A stretch of DNA of 64,000 bases from Betaproteobacteria bacterium HGW-Betaproteobacteria-22 (GCA_002842285.1 PHCJ01000014.1:1-64000), one strand, 5' to 3'; shown: positions 8,833 to 19,440, counted from the stretch's first letter. The notes: generated from the sequence alone by a model not told the origin. Made by a program: numbers and translations.

Positions 8833-10137
8833 CTATCTTAACTGCTCATACAACAAAGCAATAATACGGTTGGCCGTGGTCGTCCGCACGCGTGCACCCT
8901 CTTTATCAATGACAGTGACAACTGATTTATCATTGTCGGTGTCAGAAACGCTAATACGATACTGGTTTTCAAGGCTTGCCGTTTTTTTATCATCGCTACC
9001 CCAGAACTTCAGGCTATCTATCAGACTTTTTTCTTCTTTGGCAGCTGCTGTTTCCGGCACTTTTTTGTCATCATCTCCCCAGAACTTCAAGCTCTCAAAA
9101 AAGCCTTTTTTCTTTTTGGGGGCATCATCAATATCCACATCCGCATAGCGCACAAAGAACAAGCCTTTTGAACGATCTCTATCTTCAATCACAAATCCGA
9201 TTCTATCCAATGCCAAACCTACACGACGCCATGAGCGGTCAAATGGATCAACCAATAGCAATCTTGCACTGCCATCGGACTCTTTCACAACTTCAGCACG
9301 TTTAATGTCAACGGTATCAGCCAAGATTGCCTTGGATTTCTGTTCCTCCACTCCCAGCTTCACCATCAGGCGACGCAGCAACTCTGCATCCAGCTCGGCA
9401 TCAACGGCACTGATATCTTGTGGCGCGCTTTTTGCATCCGCCCTGTAGCCGGTTTCCACAACGCCTAATTGCGTAACAACCCGATTTTTTCCATCATCGG
9501 GAGCCCCCACAACAGAACGATGTGTCATAAAAATTTCTGTAGTACCGGACTCTGCACCATGCTCAAGTCTGGTGCGGAATTTTTTCTTGTCCGCAAAGCC
9601 TGAAAGCTTGTCCAGCCATTTATCAAACTTATTGAGGGCACCACTGGTTTCATCTTTTTTAATCGCATCAGAATCTATCCATTCAGTTTCCATCAAGCCT
9701 ATCTGCGCATTCTCTACCCTAACGGCAAAGCCCATGTCTGTCCAGAAGTCGCGAATCACCGGCCATACTTTCTCGGCAGGTGCATTAACCACCAACCAGC
9801 GCTGGGCACCTGATTTTTCCATACGCACACCTTGCGGTGTTTGCAGAACCTTTTCCACCCCGACTTCCTGTCCGTCCTGCGCCTGACTATAACTTGAGTA
9901 GCTTGTGCTGCCTGGGATAGCGTAGGCATCACTCACGGGGCTCACTGTCAAATCTGGTGGCACTTCCAGTGGGCGAGAACGCCCCGCTCCCTTGTAGTCG
10001 GATTTGTTATCAATAAACGGAATCGAATCACAAGCGGTTAAACTCGCCAGCAATACCAAAGGCAAAAAGAAAGATTTCACTCTGAATTTAGCACGCAGTT
10101 TTAATGCGTTTAAAGATCTTACATGCATTTGTTTCAT
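8833..10137 (-). CDS. bamC: Outer membrane protein assembly factor BamC
   Basis: Encodes 434 aa from the chosen ATG at 10137 (MKQMHVRSLNAL). That start has an AGAGG ribosome site 8 bases upstream; the open frame reaches 10212, which would overlap dapA. A lipobox LTAC follows a hydrophobic stretch, then DSIPFI and RSRPLEVPPDLT, the conserved BamC segment that binds BamD. Two helix-grip domains follow. It is longer than E. coli BamC (about 344 aa) because of insertions around SLKFWGDDDKK, which appears twice (SLKFWGDDDKK and SLKFWGSDDKK). The dapA-bamC order is conserved in proteobacteria. Confidence 0.9.
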   Translation of the reverse strand: MKQMHVRSLNALKLRAKFRVKSFFLPLVLLASLTACDSIPFIDNKSDYKGAGRSRPLEVPPDLTVSPVSDAYAIPGSTSYSSYSQAQDGQEVGVEKVLQTPQGVRMEKSGAQRWLVVNAPAEKVWPVIRDFWTDMGFAVRVENAQIGLMETEWIDSDAIKKDETSGALNKFDKWLDKLSGFADKKKFRTRLEHGAESGTTEIFMTHRSVVGAPDDGKNRVVTQLGVVETGYRADAKSAPQDISAVDAELDAELLRRLMVKLGVEEQKSKAILADTVDIKRAEVVKESDGSARLLLVDPFDRSWRRVGLALDRIGFVIEDRDRSKGLFFVRYADVDIDDAPKKKKGFFESLKFWGDDDKKVPETAAAKEEKSLIDSLKFWGSDDKKTASLENQYRISVSDTDNDKSVVTVIDKEGARVRTTTANRIIALLYEQLR

Positions 10138-10168
10138 TTGAACCTCTTTTTGATACCTTGCTAAATAT

Positions 10169-11044
10169 TTAAAGAATGCCCGCCACTTTGGCAGATTTGC
10201 GCAACACATCATGATACTCTACAGACAAATTCACCATCGGCAAACGTATGCCTGTTTCAATTAGGCCCATTTCTGCCAACACCCATTTTACAGGGATTGG
10301 GTTTGCTTCAATGAATAACTTCTGATGCAGGGCAAACAATTTGGCATTAATGCTACGCGCAGTGCTCACATCGCCCCCAATGGCAGAGACACACATCTCA
10401 TGCATTAGTTTTGGCGTGACGTTTGCTGTGACTGAAATCACTCCACGCCCACCCAGCAACATCAATGCAAGCGCGCTGGCATCATCACCACTGTAGACTG
10501 AAAAATCCTGAGGCACACGCAGCAACAAATCTGTGCCGCGCTCAATGCCGCCTGTTGCATCTTTAATGCCAACAATGTTTTTATGCGCAGCCAAGCGCAG
10601 CACTGTATCGTTGGTTAAATCACAGCCTGTACGCCCGGGAACGTTATAGAGAATTTGCGGGATATCAACCGCGTCAGCCACCGCCTTAAAATGTTGATAC
10701 AAACCTTCTTGCGTTGGCTTGTTGTAATAAGGCGTCACCAGCAGACAGGCGTCACTGCCCAAAGATTTTGCTTTCTGCGTCAGAACGATGGCTTCTTCAG
10801 TGGAGTTGGCACCTGTGCCTGCAATCACAGGAACGCGGCCGTTGACCTGCTTCACAGCCGTTTCAATCAACAGACAGTGCTCTTCAAAATTCACTGTCGG
10901 TGATTCACCTGTAGTGCCTACAATGACGATACCATCAGAACCCTGATCTATATGAAACTCAATCAGCGCATTCAATGATGAAATGTCTAAAGACCCATCT
11001 CCAAACATGGGGGTAACAATAGCGACCAAACTACCTTGAAACAT
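10169..11044 (-). CDS. dapA: 4-hydroxy-tetrahydrodipicolinate synthase
   Basis: Encodes 291 aa from ATG 11044 ([13 protein letters not shown]); an in-frame TTG six bases further out is less likely. It condenses pyruvate and aspartate semialdehyde in lysine and diaminopimelate synthesis. Visible motifs are GTTGESPT, the tyrosine in YNVPGRTG and the Schiff-base lysine in GIKDATGG. Length equals E. coli DapA (292 aa). bamC follows on the same strand after 31 bases. Confidence 0.97.
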   Translation of the reverse strand: MFQGSLVAIVTPMFGDGSLDISSLNALIEFHIDQGSDGIVIVGTTGESPTVNFEEHCLLIETAVKQVNGRVPVIAGTGANSTEEAIVLTQKAKSLGSDACLLVTPYYNKPTQEGLYQHFKAVADAVDIPQILYNVPGRTGCDLTNDTVLRLAAHKNIVGIKDATGGIERGTDLLLRVPQDFSVYSGDDASALALMLLGGRGVISVTANVTPKLMHEMCVSAIGGDVSTARSINAKLFALHQKLFIEANPIPVKWVLAEMGLIETGIRLPMVNLSVEYHDVLRKSAKVAGIL

Positions 11045-11265
11045 AGTCAACCCAAACTTATTTTAATCCTGTATTTTAACCTGAATGCGCTATGTTTTTG
11101 CGTAAATTATCGTGCATAATTTTATTATCCGTGCCAGGTTCACGGCAAAACATCCCCACCCGCACTTTTAAGCACTCAGAATTAATATTTCAAAAAGACC
11201 TAGCCCAAAATCTTTGCATTTCGCCAATTGAATCCGCCATCTAAAAAATGTTAAAACTGTCATTT

Positions 11266-11390
11266 TGACCTAAAGTGACCTAAAGTGACCCGGGTTTGAT
11301 GTTTTTGATAAAGAAATAGACTTTTTACGCTTCATGCAAAAATCTCTGCCCATGATTAATGCATAATTATCAGAGCATTCGCGGTATAAT
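11266..11390 (+). promoter_or_regulatory. Putative control region of the rnf operon
   Basis: The 384 bases between dapA and rsxA hold no gene. At 11271-11290 a 10-base unit TAAAGTGACC is repeated in tandem, preceded by a partial TGACC. One unit is one helical turn, which suits a regulator site. A consensus -10 box TATAAT lies at 11385-11390, 38 bases before the rsxA ATG, but no good -35 box is seen at the usual spacing. This is a prediction from sequence only. Confidence 0.4.
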
Positions 11391-11428
11391 CACATGAACC
11401 ATACACTCGAACAACCGACTAATCCAGT

Positions 11429-12022
11429 ATGACTTTAAATCTGCAACACTACATCATGATTTTAATCGGCACAGTGTTCGTCAATAACATTGTGCTGGTT
11501 AAAATTCTTGGATTATGCCCTTTTATGGGGGTTTCAAAAAAACTGGAAACCTCTATTGGCATGGCTGGTGCCACCGCATTTGTGCTGAGTATAGGCTCCA
11601 TGACTAGCTGGGGTATTAATCACTACCTGCTAGAGCCTAACAACTTATTTTATCTACGCACCCTGTCTTTTATTGTGGTCATTGCAAGCGTTGTGCAATT
11701 TACTGAAATGGTGATGGAAAAGAACTTCCCCTTCATTCATCAAAGTTTGGGCATCTTCTTACCCCTGATTACAACTAATTGCGCCGTGCTTGGCATTCCA
11801 CTGCTAAACGCTCAAGCAAGCCATAGCTTTATTGAGTCACTCTTTTTTGGGTTGGGCGGTGCACTGGGCTTCTCAATGGTGCTGATTTTGTTTTCATCCA
11901 TGCGGGAGCGCCTGGAAGGGGCGGATGTTCCTGTCATATTTAAGGGTTCAGCCATTGGCATGGTGACAGCTGCATTGATGAGCCTGGCCTTTATGGGGTT
12001 TGCCGGCCTTGATAAATATTAA
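11429..12022 (+). CDS. rsxA: Electron transport complex subunit RsxA (RnfA)
   Basis: Encodes 197 aa, the usual length. It is a six-helix integral membrane subunit of the Rnf/Rsx complex, which couples electron flow between ferredoxin and NAD to ion transport. [19 protein letters not shown] and [16 protein letters not shown] are conserved; the Cys residues in the two half-repeats hold a membrane iron-sulfur centre together with RsxE. It is the first gene of the complete A-B-C-D-G-E operon. Confidence 0.97.
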   Translation: MTLNLQHYIMILIGTVFVNNIVLVKILGLCPFMGVSKKLETSIGMAGATAFVLSIGSMTSWGINHYLLEPNNLFYLRTLSFIVVIASVVQFTEMVMEKNFPFIHQSLGIFLPLITTNCAVLGIPLLNAQASHSFIESLFFGLGGALGFSMVLILFSSMRERLEGADVPVIFKGSAIGMVTAALMSLAFMGFAGLDKY

Positions 12023-12109
12023 GTACGCCAACAAAACCAGCAACCTCCTTAATTGCCGGCTAAGCTTAACGATTACCCATCTTTCTCACTTTTTGCCGAT
12101 TTAAGCAAC

Positions 12110-12688
12110 ATGCTACTGACTTCACTCTACATCATGCTCGTCCTGGCTCTAGTGCTTGGGGTCCTGCTTGGCATTGCCGCGTTAGTCTTTAAAGTGGATG
12201 GCGACCCGCTGGTTGCCCGTATCGACGCAATCCTGCCACAAACACAATGCGGTCAATGTGGCTATCCTGGTTGCAAGCCCTATGCAACGGCGATTGCAAA
12301 CGGAGAAGCAGATATCAACCAGTGCCCGCCAGGTGGTGATGCAGGGGTGCATGCGCTGGCAGACTTGCTAGGCGTAGAGTATAAGCCGTTAAATGCAGAG
12401 CATGGCAAGCCCAAGCCTAAATCCGTCGCCTACATTGATGAAGCCACCTGCATAGGTTGCACGCTTTGCATACAGGCTTGCCCAGTAGACGCCATTTTAG
12501 GTGCGGCCAAACACATGCACACCATCATTGCCTCGGAATGCACTGGTTGCGAACTATGTGTGGCACCATGTCCGGTTGACTGCATCAGCATGCAGGTCAT
12601 TGCTGAAACCCCCGATAACTGGAAATGGAAATATCCCGTAATCCCTATTAAGGCACTGCCCTCTGACGCAGACCACTCACTCTCATGA
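12110..12688 (+). CDS. rsxB: Electron transport complex subunit RsxB (RnfB), ferredoxin-like
   Basis: Encodes 192 aa from ATG 12110, exactly the E. coli length. The open frame extends to a TTG at 12053, but the extra 19 residues do not fit the family. One N-terminal membrane helix is followed by a Fe-S domain (CGQCGYPGC...CPPGG) and two 4Fe-4S ferredoxin motifs, [14 protein letters not shown] and [14 protein letters not shown]. It faces the cytoplasm and passes electrons within the Rnf complex. Its stop overlaps the rsxC start (ATGA). Confidence 0.95.
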   Translation: MLLTSLYIMLVLALVLGVLLGIAALVFKVDGDPLVARIDAILPQTQCGQCGYPGCKPYATAIANGEADINQCPPGGDAGVHALADLLGVEYKPLNAEHGKPKPKSVAYIDEATCIGCTLCIQACPVDAILGAAKHMHTIIASECTGCELCVAPCPVDCISMQVIAETPDNWKWKYPVIPIKALPSDADHSLS

Positions 12689-14559
12689 ACGCGATTATTC
12701 AATTTCTTAAAAGATTAAGCTCAGACGCTCACACGTCTGAGCAAATACACAAATTTCATGGCGGCATTCATCCCGAAGGCCATAAGGCATTATCCAATCT
12801 GCGCCCGATAGCAAAACTGACATTACCTGAAAAACTTACAATACCGTTGCGCCAGCACATCGGTTATATCCCTAAAATAAAAGTACAAGTGGGCGATCGA
12901 CTGCTAAAAGGCCAGCTCATTGCCGAAGCCGAAGGCGGTGTTTCTGCTGCGATACACGCGCCGACTTCGGGTACGGTGAGCGCCATTGCAGAAGCAATCA
13001 TCCCTCACCCGTCGGGGCTGCCTGATATATGCGTGACATTAACACCCGATGGCAAAGATGAATGGACACCATTACAGCCGCTGGACTGGCGAAATATGTC
13101 GCTGGCAGAAATCAATGCCAAGCTACGTATCTCTGGGATAGTCGGATTAGGCGGAGCTACATTTCCGGCACATATCAAATTAGTGGACGGCACCCCTAAC
13201 ATTCATACCTTAATCATCAATGCCGCTGAATGTGAGCCTTACATTACCTGCGATGATATGCTGATGCGCGAATATAGCGATGAAATTATCCAGGGGATTG
13301 AAATTGTCAAACATTTACTCGGTGCAAAAAAAACAATTCTAGGGATAGAAGACAACAAACCAGAAGCGATTCAAGCCATGTCCAATGCCTGCAAAGCACA
13401 ACCGGACATTGCGATTAAGGTAGTACCCACACTTTATCCCAGCGGTGATGCACGCCGCCTCATCCACCTGCTGCTAGGGGTTGAGGTGCCCCACCTCAAG
13501 CGCTCCACCGAACTGGGTATTCAGGTATTTAATGTCGCCACCATTCGCTCTATATATCGCTATCTTACTTATGGAGAACCTAGCATCAGCCGCGTTGTCA
13601 CCATGACGGGCAATGTAAACTCAGCGCAAAATTTCGAGGTTTTATTCGGCACACCGCTTATGCACCTAGTCGCGGCAGCAGGTGGCACAAAAAGCGACGA
13701 CACCTATTTCATCATGGGCGGGCCCATGATGGGCTTCAATTTACCATCTAAAGATGTCCCGATTACAAAAGCTGCCAATTGCATCATCGCAGCCACTGAC
13801 GCAATGTTTGCACCTCCACCTGCAGCCATGCCCTGCATACGCTGCACGCGTTGCGCTGATGCCTGCCCCGTGAACTTGCAGCCTCAGGAATTGTACTGGT
13901 TTGCAAAATCCGACAATTTTGAAAAAGCACGCGACTATCAATTATTTGATTGTATTGAATGCGGTTGCTGCACTTATGTCTGCCCTAGCAACATCCCGCT
14001 GGTACAATACTACCGTTACGCCAAGAGTGAAATAATCGCAGCCGATAAAGCAAAAGAGGCCGCCGACGTGGCGCGTGAACGCAATGAATTTAGGTTAGCC
14101 CGCATTGAGCGCGAAAAACTGGAACGTGCGCAAAAACACGCTGAGCGTGCAGCGGGAGCAAAAAAAGAAGCGCCTAAACCAGAGGAGCTAGCCGAAAAAC
14201 ATCAGGATGACACCTCTGACCAAGATGCAAAAAAAGCAGCTATCGCCGCAGCGATTGCACGTGCCAAAGCATTAAAGACAGCTGAAGCCGAGTCAGGTGC
14301 AAATAAACAGACACAAAACACTGCAAAGCAGCCAGAAAAGCAAACCAAAGGTACTTCGGAGCAACCAGCGCAGGATAAACAAGCACTCATTGCAGCTGCG
14401 ATAGAACGGGCAAAGGCACAAAAGCTCGCAGCCGCGGAAAAGAGCCTGACGCCAAAAAATGTCGAGAAAGTCAACCCTGCAGTTGAGGCAGAGATTAAAA
14501 AGATTGATGAAATTCGTGAAAAAGTGAAAATGACCACTGAAAGCCAAACACCTGAATAA
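12685..14559 (+). CDS. rsxC: Electron transport complex subunit RsxC (RnfC), NADH-binding
   Basis: Encodes 624 aa. It contains the NADH/FMN-binding Rnf domain ([12 protein letters not shown] near 152-163) and two 4Fe-4S motifs, [14 protein letters not shown] and [14 protein letters not shown]. After about residue 460 comes a long charged, Ala/Lys-rich tail (repeats like [16 protein letters not shown] and [17 protein letters not shown]), probably a coiled coil. Such tails vary in number of repeats among RnfC proteins. Peripheral subunit on the cytoplasmic face. Confidence 0.96.
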   Translation: MNAIIQFLKRLSSDAHTSEQIHKFHGGIHPEGHKALSNLRPIAKLTLPEKLTIPLRQHIGYIPKIKVQVGDRLLKGQLIAEAEGGVSAAIHAPTSGTVSAIAEAIIPHPSGLPDICVTLTPDGKDEWTPLQPLDWRNMSLAEINAKLRISGIVGLGGATFPAHIKLVDGTPNIHTLIINAAECEPYITCDDMLMREYSDEIIQGIEIVKHLLGAKKTILGIEDNKPEAIQAMSNACKAQPDIAIKVVPTLYPSGDARRLIHLLLGVEVPHLKRSTELGIQVFNVATIRSIYRYLTYGEPSISRVVTMTGNVNSAQNFEVLFGTPLMHLVAAAGGTKSDDTYFIMGGPMMGFNLPSKDVPITKAANCIIAATDAMFAPPPAAMPCIRCTRCADACPVNLQPQELYWFAKSDNFEKARDYQLFDCIECGCCTYVCPSNIPLVQYYRYAKSEIIAADKAKEAADVARERNEFRLARIEREKLERAQKHAERAAGAKKEAPKPEELAEKHQDDTSDQDAKKAAIAAAIARAKALKTAEAESGANKQTQNTAKQPEKQTKGTSEQPAQDKQALIAAAIERAKAQKLAAAEKSLTPKNVEKVNPAVEAEIKKIDEIREKVKMTTESQTPE

Positions 14560-14607
14560 ACAAGCCCATGAATAAAATGATTATACCCAACACAATAGGA
14601 TTATAGA

Positions 14608-15627
14608 TTGAACAGCTCACCCTACGTCACAAATGCGCCTACTGTCACTTTAATCATGTTAAAAGTGTTACTGGCACTTGTGCCGGGCATTGCCGCCTAC
14701 GCGTGGATATATGGTACGGGCATCTTTATCACCCTCGGCCTGGCAACGGTAACGGCACTCATCACCGAGGCTATTTTTTTAAAGATACGGCAGCGCCCTG
14801 TCGCTACGCATTTATTTGACCTGAGCGCGATTGTCACCGCATGGCTACTCGCGCTTGCCCTACCATTGTTCGCCCCTTGGTGGATAGTCGTGTTGGGTAC
14901 GTTTTTCGCCATTGCGATTGCAAAGCAACTATATGGCGGCCTGGGTTACAATCCGTTCAACCCTGCCATGATAGGTTACGCAGCTTTGCTTATTTCCTTT
15001 CCCGCCATCATGACAAAATGGCCCGCGCCGCTCGTACTGGCATCGGCTCAATTAGGCTTTACAGACCAGTTTAATTTAATTTTCACAGGCATACTCCCTC
15101 CTGGTATTCAGCTCGACGCTATCACCTCGGCTACGCCTTTGGATTACCTTAAAACACAACTGATGCTCAAACATAGCGTGGCCGAAATTTCCAGCACAGC
15201 AATCTTTGGGCAATGGGGAGCCAAGGGCAGTGAGTTGGTATCAGTAGCCTATCTGCTAGGTGGCTTATACCTGATTCAGCAACGCATTATCAGCTGGCAT
15301 CTCCCTACCGCTTTTATTACCACGTTAGCCTTGATCGCATTGGTGTTTAATCTTTTGCATCCAGCACAATACATTGACCCAATGTTTCATTTAACGAGCG
15401 GCGCCGCAATGCTATGCGCTTTTTTTATCATTACAGACCCGGTCAGTGGCCCTACCACACCACGGGGAAAACTCTACTTTGCGGCAGGGGTTGCAATCAT
15501 CACCTATTTGATCCGTGTTTATGGCGGTTACCCTGATGGCGTTGCATTTGCCGTGCTACTCATGAACATGTGTGTGCCGCTGATTGACGCCTATACCAAG
15601 CCACGCGTGTTTGGCCATCAAAATTAG
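14608..15627 (+). CDS. rsxD: Electron transport complex subunit RsxD (RnfD)
   Basis: Encodes 339 aa. It starts at a TTG (14608) with AGGA about 10 bases upstream; the N-terminal SSPYVTNAPTVTLIM fits the family. Ten or so membrane helices are evident. The motif DAITSATPLDYLK contains the threonine that binds FMN covalently in RnfD. IAKQLYGGLGYNPFNPAMIGY and ITDPVSGPTTPRGK are conserved. Confidence 0.95.
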   Translation: MNSSPYVTNAPTVTLIMLKVLLALVPGIAAYAWIYGTGIFITLGLATVTALITEAIFLKIRQRPVATHLFDLSAIVTAWLLALALPLFAPWWIVVLGTFFAIAIAKQLYGGLGYNPFNPAMIGYAALLISFPAIMTKWPAPLVLASAQLGFTDQFNLIFTGILPPGIQLDAITSATPLDYLKTQLMLKHSVAEISSTAIFGQWGAKGSELVSVAYLLGGLYLIQQRIISWHLPTAFITTLALIALVFNLLHPAQYIDPMFHLTSGAAMLCAFFIITDPVSGPTTPRGKLYFAAGVAIITYLIRVYGGYPDGVAFAVLLMNMCVPLIDAYTKPRVFGHQN

Positions 15628-15642
15628 TGCGCTAAAATTACC

Positions 15643-16341
15643 ATGTCAGAATCCATTATTAAACATACAGTCAAAACAGCCGCCACCATGCTGGCATTTG
15701 CGCTAGTTGGCACATTCATGCTGGCATACGTATTTGAAACCACGCGCGCGCCTATAGAAAAAAGCGAGGCAGACGCACGCGTTGCGCTGTTTAAACAAAT
15801 ATTGCCTGATGAGCGTTACTATGCTACAAATAACGAAGGCCATCATGAAAACGGCCTACTCCTCAACAATGTCATTGAGATTGCGCCAAATGCGCTGCTC
15901 GGCAACAAAACCTCTACCAAGGCCCATTTTGCAAATATTGATAAAAAATTTGCCGCCATCATTCTGGAGGCCATCGCACATGATGGATATGGCGGAGACA
16001 TCAAACTGCTGATTGCAATTCGAGAAGATGGCACTTTAAGTGGCGTACGCGTGCTGTCACATAAAGAAACGCCTGGGCTGGGAGATTACATTGACATTGC
16101 CCATAGCAATTGGATTAAACTTTTCAATCAGGAGTCCATCAAATATACACCGGCCGAGCAGTGGAAAGTTAAAAAAGACGGCGGGAAGTTTGACTACATG
16201 GCCGGCGCCACTATCACGCCCAGAGCCGTCGTAAATGCTGTGCACAAAGCGCTGATTTACTATGAGAAAAATAAACACCTACTCCATGATTTAGCGGAAC
16301 AAAAATCCGCAGCCAAACACCATACAAAGGATGATGAATGA
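15643..16341 (+). CDS. rsxG: Electron transport complex subunit RsxG (RnfG), flavoprotein
   Basis: Encodes 232 aa. One N-terminal membrane helix anchors a periplasmic FMN-binding domain. The covalent FMN site is MAGATITPRAVV, where the threonine of the GAT motif carries the flavin. HKETPGLGDYID is the other conserved segment. The stop overlaps the rsxE start (ATGA), which suggests coupled translation. Confidence 0.94.
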   Translation: MSESIIKHTVKTAATMLAFALVGTFMLAYVFETTRAPIEKSEADARVALFKQILPDERYYATNNEGHHENGLLLNNVIEIAPNALLGNKTSTKAHFANIDKKFAAIILEAIAHDGYGGDIKLLIAIREDGTLSGVRVLSHKETPGLGDYIDIAHSNWIKLFNQESIKYTPAEQWKVKKDGGKFDYMAGATITPRAVVNAVHKALIYYEKNKHLLHDLAEQKSAAKHHTKDDE

Positions 16342-17036
16342 GCATCTATAAAGACATTACCGTAAACGGACTATGGAAGCAAAATCCGGGGTTAGTGCAG
16401 CTGCTTGGCCTTTGCCCGACACTTGCGGTGACTTCTACTGTAGTAAATGGACTGAGTCTTGGATTGGCCACGACGCTGGTCATGGCGGCCTCCAATGGCG
16501 CAATCTCCCCTGTGAGAAAGTTTATTCCCAGTGAAATTCGTGTGCCTGTGTTTATTCTGGTCATTGCCGCATTGGTCACAGTAATCGACTTGTCAATTAA
16601 CGCATTTGCACTGCAACTACATAAGGTGCTAGGCATTTTTATACCGCTTATTGTCGTCAACTGCATTGTGCTGGCGCGTGTAGAATCATTTGCGGCAAAA
16701 AATGAACCTGCCCCTGCTATTTTTGACGGATTCATGATGGGCATGGGTTTAACAGTCGTACTTGGCTTATTAGGGGCCATGCGAGAGTTAATTGGTAAAG
16801 GTACGCTATTTTCCGGTCTGGATTTAATCTTTGGCGAAAATGCAAAACAGTTTGTACTCACAGTGATTCCTGATTACCACGGCTTTCTATTGGCCGTACT
16901 TCCACCAGGTGCATTTTTAGGCTTGGGCATCCTCATTGCCATACGTAACTGGCTTGAAATCAAGAACTCCGCCAAGAACAAAACAATCGCACTTGAGCCT
17001 GCCAATACCCAGATGGCGCCTTCGCACAGCCATTAA
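16338..17036 (+). CDS. rsxE: Electron transport complex subunit RsxE (RnfE)
   Basis: Encodes 232 aa. Six membrane helices; homologous to RsxA with inverted topology. LLGLCPTLAVTSTVVNGLSLG and LGIFIPLIVVNCIVLARVESFA are the conserved cysteine-containing half-repeats. It ends the Rnf set; nth follows after 11 bases. Confidence 0.96.
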   Translation: MSIYKDITVNGLWKQNPGLVQLLGLCPTLAVTSTVVNGLSLGLATTLVMAASNGAISPVRKFIPSEIRVPVFILVIAALVTVIDLSINAFALQLHKVLGIFIPLIVVNCIVLARVESFAAKNEPAPAIFDGFMMGMGLTVVLGLLGAMRELIGKGTLFSGLDLIFGENAKQFVLTVIPDYHGFLLAVLPPGAFLGLGILIAIRNWLEIKNSAKNKTIALEPANTQMAPSHSH

Positions 17037-17047
17037 CCATCTGCCGC

Positions 17048-17710
17048 ATGAATGCCGAAAAACGTCTTGAAATATTTAAGCGCCTGAAGGCTAGCATTCC
17101 CAATCCAAGTACCGAGCTTCACTACCGCAGTACATTTGAATTGCTGATTGCGGTGATGCTTTCAGCGCAGGCTACAGATAAAAGCGTTAACCTGGCAACA
17201 GACAAACTTTTTTCTGTGGCCAACACACCCGAAGCCATACTCAAGCTAGGTCTTGTGGCGTTAGAAGAGCACATTAAAACCATAGGCTTATATCACGCCA
17301 AGGCTAAAAATATTTTGCTCACTTGCCAGATATTGATACAGCAACACCAATCACTTGTCCCGGCATCACGTGCATCTCTGGAAGCGTTACCTGGCGTCGG
17401 CAGAAAAACCGCCAATGTGATACTTAACACGGCTTTTGGTCAGCCGACCATCGCGGTTGATACGCATCTATTCAGGCTAGGCAACCGTATCAAGCTTGCC
17501 ACAGGCAAAAATGTACTGGAAGTGGAAAAGAAATACCTGAGAACAATCCCAGCCGAATTTATGCATGACGCGCATCACCTACTGATATTACATGGACGTT
17601 ATATATGCACTGCACGCAAACCTAAGTGTGCACAATGTTGCATTGCTGACTTGTGCGAGTATCAGGCAAAAACACCCCCCATGCAACCGTATCAAGCGGA
17701 GGTTAAGTGA
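17048..17710 (+). CDS. nth: Endonuclease III (DNA glycosylase/AP lyase)
   Basis: Encodes 220 aa. It repairs oxidised pyrimidines. The helix-hairpin-helix LPGVGRKTANVIL carries the catalytic lysine and VDTHLFRL the catalytic aspartate. A 4Fe-4S cluster site C-x6-C-x2-C-x5-C is formed by CTARKPKCAQCCIADLC. Many proteobacteria have nth directly after rnf, as here. Its stop overlaps the next gene's GTG start. Confidence 0.97.
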   Translation: MNAEKRLEIFKRLKASIPNPSTELHYRSTFELLIAVMLSAQATDKSVNLATDKLFSVANTPEAILKLGLVALEEHIKTIGLYHAKAKNILLTCQILIQQHQSLVPASRASLEALPGVGRKTANVILNTAFGQPTIAVDTHLFRLGNRIKLATGKNVLEVEKKYLRTIPAEFMHDAHHLLILHGRYICTARKPKCAQCCIADLCEYQAKTPPMQPYQAEVK

Positions 17711-18792
17711 ATATCGCAACCAGCATCGTCATTGGTAAACAGGTCTCAGCCGATCTGGCAAAAACCGCGGTTAGCAATGCCATGGCAAAAGCCAAGCTGA
17801 ACATTGCCAACAGCGTGTTGCTGTTACTGTCTTCCGAATTTGCCGGCAACCCGCTTCCCGCAATCAAAGCCGCCGCCAAGGCGGCTAACTGCACCCAGGT
17901 GATGGGGTGTTCTGCATCGGGTATCTTTACTGAAGATGACTGGGTCGTAGATGCGCCAGCGGTAGCTGCCATGGTATTAGGTGGTGATGTAAGCTTAAGT
18001 CTGCCGCCGCTCCATGAAAGTGAACTGCCTTTACTCACCCTATCAGCCCCTAACGCTATCAACACAACCTGGCTTAACCATCATATACGCTATGGTGGTG
18101 TATCTGGCGATGCAACAGGACGAGGCCCTTTCTCGGTATGGCAGAATGCCAAAGGCAATGTCACAGGACATATTGAAGCGCATGTGACTGGCACAAAAAT
18201 AGCGACAGGGGTTTCACACGGACTCAAATTGCTGACTGAGGCACATAAGGTGATGCAGAGTGACCAATTTGATATTCTTTTACTGGGCAATCACAACCCA
18301 ATCAAATTGTTAGATAAAGCCTGGAAAACGCATCAAAAACAGAAAGCAGCTATCCCGTTACATCTCATCATGGCTGTTTATGCCGACAGCATTGAGGCAA
18401 TCCGCAACGGAAACTTCCATCAAACCCCTGTGATTAGCTGCAATGACGACTCGGCCAGCGTTACCCTCGCACAAAAAATCCCGGAGGGGAAATTTCTTTG
18501 CTGGGCGATACGGGATGTCAATGTCGCCCAAAATGATATGAGAAATACCATACATACCCTGGAAAACACGCTCAATGCCAAGCCGGATTTCGGCCTGCTG
18601 TTCTCATGCATGGGGCGCGGCCCCTATTTTTATGAGGGGTTGGATCTGGACTTGGCAGCCATTAAAAAAGCGCTTCCCGACATGCCATTGCTAGGGTTTT
18701 ACGGTAACGGGGAAATTGCCCGCATTGGCAACAATAATCAATTACTGCCTTATTCTGCGGTACTTTCACTTTTTAGCACACACAAAATCTGA
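17707..18792 (+). CDS. FIST-domain signal transduction protein
   Basis: Encodes 361 aa. Starts at GTG 17707, overlapping the nth stop (GTGA). The FIST N-terminal domain (VLLLLSSEFAG, QVMGCSASGIFTEDDW) is followed by the FIST C-terminal domain (LLFSCMGRGPYFYEG, PLLGFYGNGEIARIG). FIST proteins are thought to sense small ligands, possibly amino acids, but no output domain is attached here. Cytosolic. The link to nth suggests only co-transcription, not shared function. Confidence 0.88.
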   Translation: MNIATSIVIGKQVSADLAKTAVSNAMAKAKLNIANSVLLLLSSEFAGNPLPAIKAAAKAANCTQVMGCSASGIFTEDDWVVDAPAVAAMVLGGDVSLSLPPLHESELPLLTLSAPNAINTTWLNHHIRYGGVSGDATGRGPFSVWQNAKGNVTGHIEAHVTGTKIATGVSHGLKLLTEAHKVMQSDQFDILLLGNHNPIKLLDKAWKTHQKQKAAIPLHLIMAVYADSIEAIRNGNFHQTPVISCNDDSASVTLAQKIPEGKFLCWAIRDVNVAQNDMRNTIHTLENTLNAKPDFGLLFSCMGRGPYFYEGLDLDLAAIKKALPDMPLLGFYGNGEIARIGNNNQLLPYSAVLSLFSTHKI

Positions 18793-18801
18793 GTCAATAC
18801 A

Positions 18802-19242
18802 ATGAGCTTATATAATCCCAGTCGTGACCAGGCCCGTCAATTTCTATTCGATGCGTGGCGTAAGTTCAAACAACAGCACACACTCACTGACTTAGAGAAA
18901 ATTGTGCTTGAGGTCATGCAGATGCACCCTGAGTATCACAGTACACTCGATGCCCCTGAGCGCTACATGCAGCAACAGTATTTCCCGGAAATGGGTGAAA
19001 CCAATCCATTTTTACATTTGAGTCTGCATTTGTCGGTGATTGAGCAAATTTCAATCGATCAACCCAACGGTATTCGTGCTATTTACAACACACTTCTGCA
19101 ACAGCGTGGTGATAAGCATTTGGCACAGCACGCAATCTTAGAGTGTTTGGCAGAAACCATTTGGCATGCACAGCGCAATAACACACCACTGGACTCCGAG
19201 CATTATTTAACGCTTTTAGCGCAAAGTTTGACAACAGCGTAG
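18802..19242 (+). CDS. DUF1841 family protein
   Basis: Encodes 146 aa. It matches the DUF1841 family by NPSRDQARQFLFDAW near the start, MHPEYH, and GETNPFLHLSLHLSVIEQ in the middle. Soluble; no signal. Function unknown. It follows the FIST gene by 9 bases and is likely the last gene of the rnf-nth transcript. Confidence 0.88.
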   Translation: MSLYNPSRDQARQFLFDAWRKFKQQHTLTDLEKIVLEVMQMHPEYHSTLDAPERYMQQQYFPEMGETNPFLHLSLHLSVIEQISIDQPNGIRAIYNTLLQQRGDKHLAQHAILECLAETIWHAQRNNTPLDSEHYLTLLAQSLTTA

Positions 19243-19440
19243 CTACTCGTCAAAACTAACAGTTTCGTTTTGTCGCGACTCCAGCACTGAAAGCAGATTT
19301 TTTTGGTCTGCCGGCGCCATGTTCCACCAGTCTTTAATCTCCTGCACGGTGCGATAGCAGCCGAAACAAAAACCGGTATCTTCATTCATGCTGCACACAC
19401 CTATACAAGGCGATTGTATTTCTTCTGTATTTTCAGACAT
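19243..19440 (-). CDS. DUF1289 family small cysteine-rich protein
   Basis: Encodes 65 aa from ATG 19440 (MSENTEEIQSPCIGVC); a TTG at 19446 is also possible. The four cysteines SPCIGVCSMNEDTGFCFGCYR form the DUF1289 metal-binding-like motif, and EIKDWW is the other conserved piece. Its stop abuts the DUF1841 stop (convergent), and secA lies directly upstream, 14 bases away. Function unknown. Confidence 0.85.
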   Translation of the reverse strand: MSENTEEIQSPCIGVCSMNEDTGFCFGCYRTVQEIKDWWNMAPADQKNLLSVLESRQNETVSFDE

